Source: an uncultured Bacteroidia bacterium
Lineage (GTDB): Bacteria; Bacteroidota; Bacteroidia; Bacteroidales; UBA932
Direction: 5' to 3'
Length of the DNA: 64,000 nucleotides
Assembly: GCA_902780935.1 (NCBI GenBank)
Contig: CACZHP010000004.1
Location: forward strand, 33,553 to 97,552
Part shown: one piece after another, positions 62,682-64,000 of the stretch
How positions within the stretch are numbered: position 1 is the stretch's first letter
Layout of the letters: each line of letters starts with the position of its first letter
The notes under the pieces: model-generated
Database searches by the model: none
Told to the model about the DNA's origin: nothing
The model's input: only the letters and a program-made list of their open reading frames with translations
Made by a program: the position numbers and the translations under genes

Positions 62682-64000
62682 ATTCTTTCTTCAACGCCTC
62701 CGCAGGGTTCGTCCGGGCGGTCTTGATGCTCTGGTAGAGCACGCTGGCCGCTGCGATGAGGGCGACAACCAGTCCCGCAAGGACGAAGATCCACCAGTGG
62801 AGGCCGATGCGGTGGCCGTAGCCGGAGAGCCAGCGGTTCATGATGAACCAGGCAATGGGCACGCCGATGACGAAGGCGATTCCCACCATCTTCATGAACG
62901 ACAGCACCAGTTCCTTCAGCACGCCGGAGTATTCAGCGCCAAAAACCTTTTTCACTGACACGCTGCGAATCTCCTGCTGCATATAGTAGGAGCTCATTGC
63001 AAAGAGGCCGAGGGCCGATACCAGCACGGACAGCAGTGTGAAGATGAGGACAATCTTGAGCACCCGGCTTTCGTCCTTGAAACCATCCGCAATCATCTCC
63101 TCGATGTACTGACCCTCAAAGAGCCTGCCCGGGAACACTTCTCCGGCCACGGCTTCCACCCGCTTCTTGGCAGCGGCCTGGTCGATAAGTGCGGCGCTCT
63201 GGTCGGCCTCCAGGGGACGGATCTTGAAATCGTAATAAATACCGCCAATCTGACGGGTTCCATTCTTGGCCGACTGGAATTCCGTGGCCGTTTCCTCTAT
63301 GCCAATCTGCTTGAAGGCGTACTCATTGAGCCACCAGGCACGCTGATGGTTGTCCTGCTTCACTTTTAGACCAAGGATATCGAAGTATTTATCATCGCCC
63401 TGTATTTGCTGGAATGACACCCAGCGCCCGTCCGGCAGTTCCATGGTCCAGTTATTTGTTCCGCCCAGCGGAATGCCGTCGCCTTGCCCTACTTCTTCCA
63501 CGCAGGGTTCAGCACGAAGGCGGTCCAGCAGCGGCCGGATCTGCCCGGTCTGGCCGAAGGCATTGTCCACCACCAGGATGTCCTTGGTACTGGCCGAAGG
63601 CATTGTCCACCACCAGGATGTCCTTGGTATTATATCCCAGGTCGGCCGATATCATATGGCGGATCTGGAGAGCCATGGTCAGGGCGCTAACCAGCATCAC
63701 CACGGCCACAACGTTCTGAATCACGATGATGACCTTGCTATAAACCGTCTTGGTCTTGAACCGGAGCGTGCCGCGCACAATCTCGATGGGCTGCGCCTTT
63801 TGAATCAGCAGTGCTGGCACAATGCCGGACAGGACCCCTAGCACAACGATGAAGCCCAGTACCAGCAGCACATTGACAGGCGTAATAGCTTTGAAGATGG
63901 GCACTTGATATTCCAACATGCGGGAGACCGCTGGGGAGAGCGCTTCGGCCAGCAGGATGGCCAGTAGCATCGAGATGCCGCAAATAAGCGTACTCTCGGC
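62680..64000 (-). pseudogene. ABC-transporter permease (FtsX/MacB-like), frameshifted and cut by the window
   Basis: The minus-strand frame is open from the window edge to about 63509 and then continues in another frame from 63603 to the stop at 62680. The first part has KAITPVNVLLVLGFIVVLGV, SGIVPALLIQKAQPIEIVRG and the second VLKIVLIFTLLSVLVSALGL, QEIRSVSVKKVFGAEYSGVL and VALIAAASVLYQSIKTARTN, all FtsX-family marks. A 40-bp tandem duplication at 63550-63629 causes the shift. With one copy removed the protein reads GYNTKDILVVDNAFGQTGQI without interruption. The 5' part lies outside. Restoration by loss of a copy is possible. Confidence 0.8.
63550..63629. repeat. Exact 40-bp tandem duplication
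   Basis: Two identical 40-bp copies start CTGGCCGAAG at 63550 and 63590 and end GTCCTTGGTA. The unit length is not a multiple of three, so the duplication shifts the permease frame by one base. It repeats the codons for TKDILVVDNAFGQ. Confidence 0.95.

Noticed and set aside
1-64000. CRISPR arrays, rRNA or tRNA genes
   Set aside because: No regularly spaced direct repeats of the right size and no tRNA or rRNA sequence were recognised on either strand by reading; a dedicated search was not possible.

Overview
The window is a piece of a Bacteroidales chromosome carrying the end of an integrated conjugative element. The evidence is the Bacteroidota -7 promoter element (TAnnTTTG, twice with TTTG exactly 19 bases upstream), few strong Shine-Dalgarno sites, SusC/GLPGLI-type outer-membrane proteins, DUF3109, M16-like and TPR proteins of Bacteroidales type, and Rte/PRTRC genes of Bacteroides conjugative transposons. 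Genus cannot be fixed by eye; an uncultured gut lineage near Rikenellaceae/UBA932 is a guess. No rRNA, tRNA or CRISPR array was found.

Layout. (1) 1-~9540: terminal module of an integrative conjugative element, in order: PRTRC protein B (cut by the window edge), PRTRC ThiF, RteA/RteB-like two-component pair, a DHFR/RibD-like protein behind a large cruciform-like leader, three small excisionase-like helix-turn-helix proteins, and two tandem tyrosine recombinases facing back into the element. An apparently gene-free structured stretch lies between the integrase promoter and the first host gene. (2) 9615-14557: two-gene operon of a secreted GH2 glycosidase and an S9 peptidase. (3) 14705-22022: two paralogous sets of ECF sigma factor, membrane anti-sigma-like protein and small exported protein resembling a TonB-receptor plug; the first set continues into a GLPGLI protein and a TonB-receptor-like barrel, and an O6-methylguanine methyltransferase gene lies between the sets. 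(4) 22023-38136: housekeeping and secreted functions, including a double-domain esterase, a TPR regulator, a ThiL-like protein, an EEP hydrolase, a beta-lactamase-fold hydrolase, HemW, DUF2007 and DUF3109 proteins, a catalytically degenerate M16 protein, a TPR protein and a U32 (RlhA-like) protein. Several of these genes carry in-frame palindromic repeat insertions.

(5) 38137-42106: a visibly AT-richer islet with a near-perfect promoter, about 280 nt of hairpin-rich RNA, an unknown small protein, a HEPN-type protein with an Rx4H motif, a secreted trypsin-like protease, a lipoprotein and another unknown protein. It is the best candidate here for an undescribed system. A convergent DUF4160/DUF2442-HTH pair (toxin-antitoxin-like) follows. 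(6) 43008-59505: cell-wall genes: PBP1A-ddl-prmC on the minus strand, topA and an Lrp regulator, ispD, then mreB-mreC-mreD-mrdA(PBP2)-rodA with a GH51 arabinofuranosidase attached. (7) 59513-64000: TSCPD protein, SPFH protein with a tiny Arc-type ribbon-helix-helix protein, lipoproteins, a shortened DUF5674 gene, and an ABC-transporter FtsX/MacB-like permease broken by a 40-bp tandem duplication.

The window therefore mixes a mobile-element regulatory and excision module, an envelope-stress/outer-membrane signalling region, a complete elongasome operon and a mobile palindrome family that has entered coding sequence several times.
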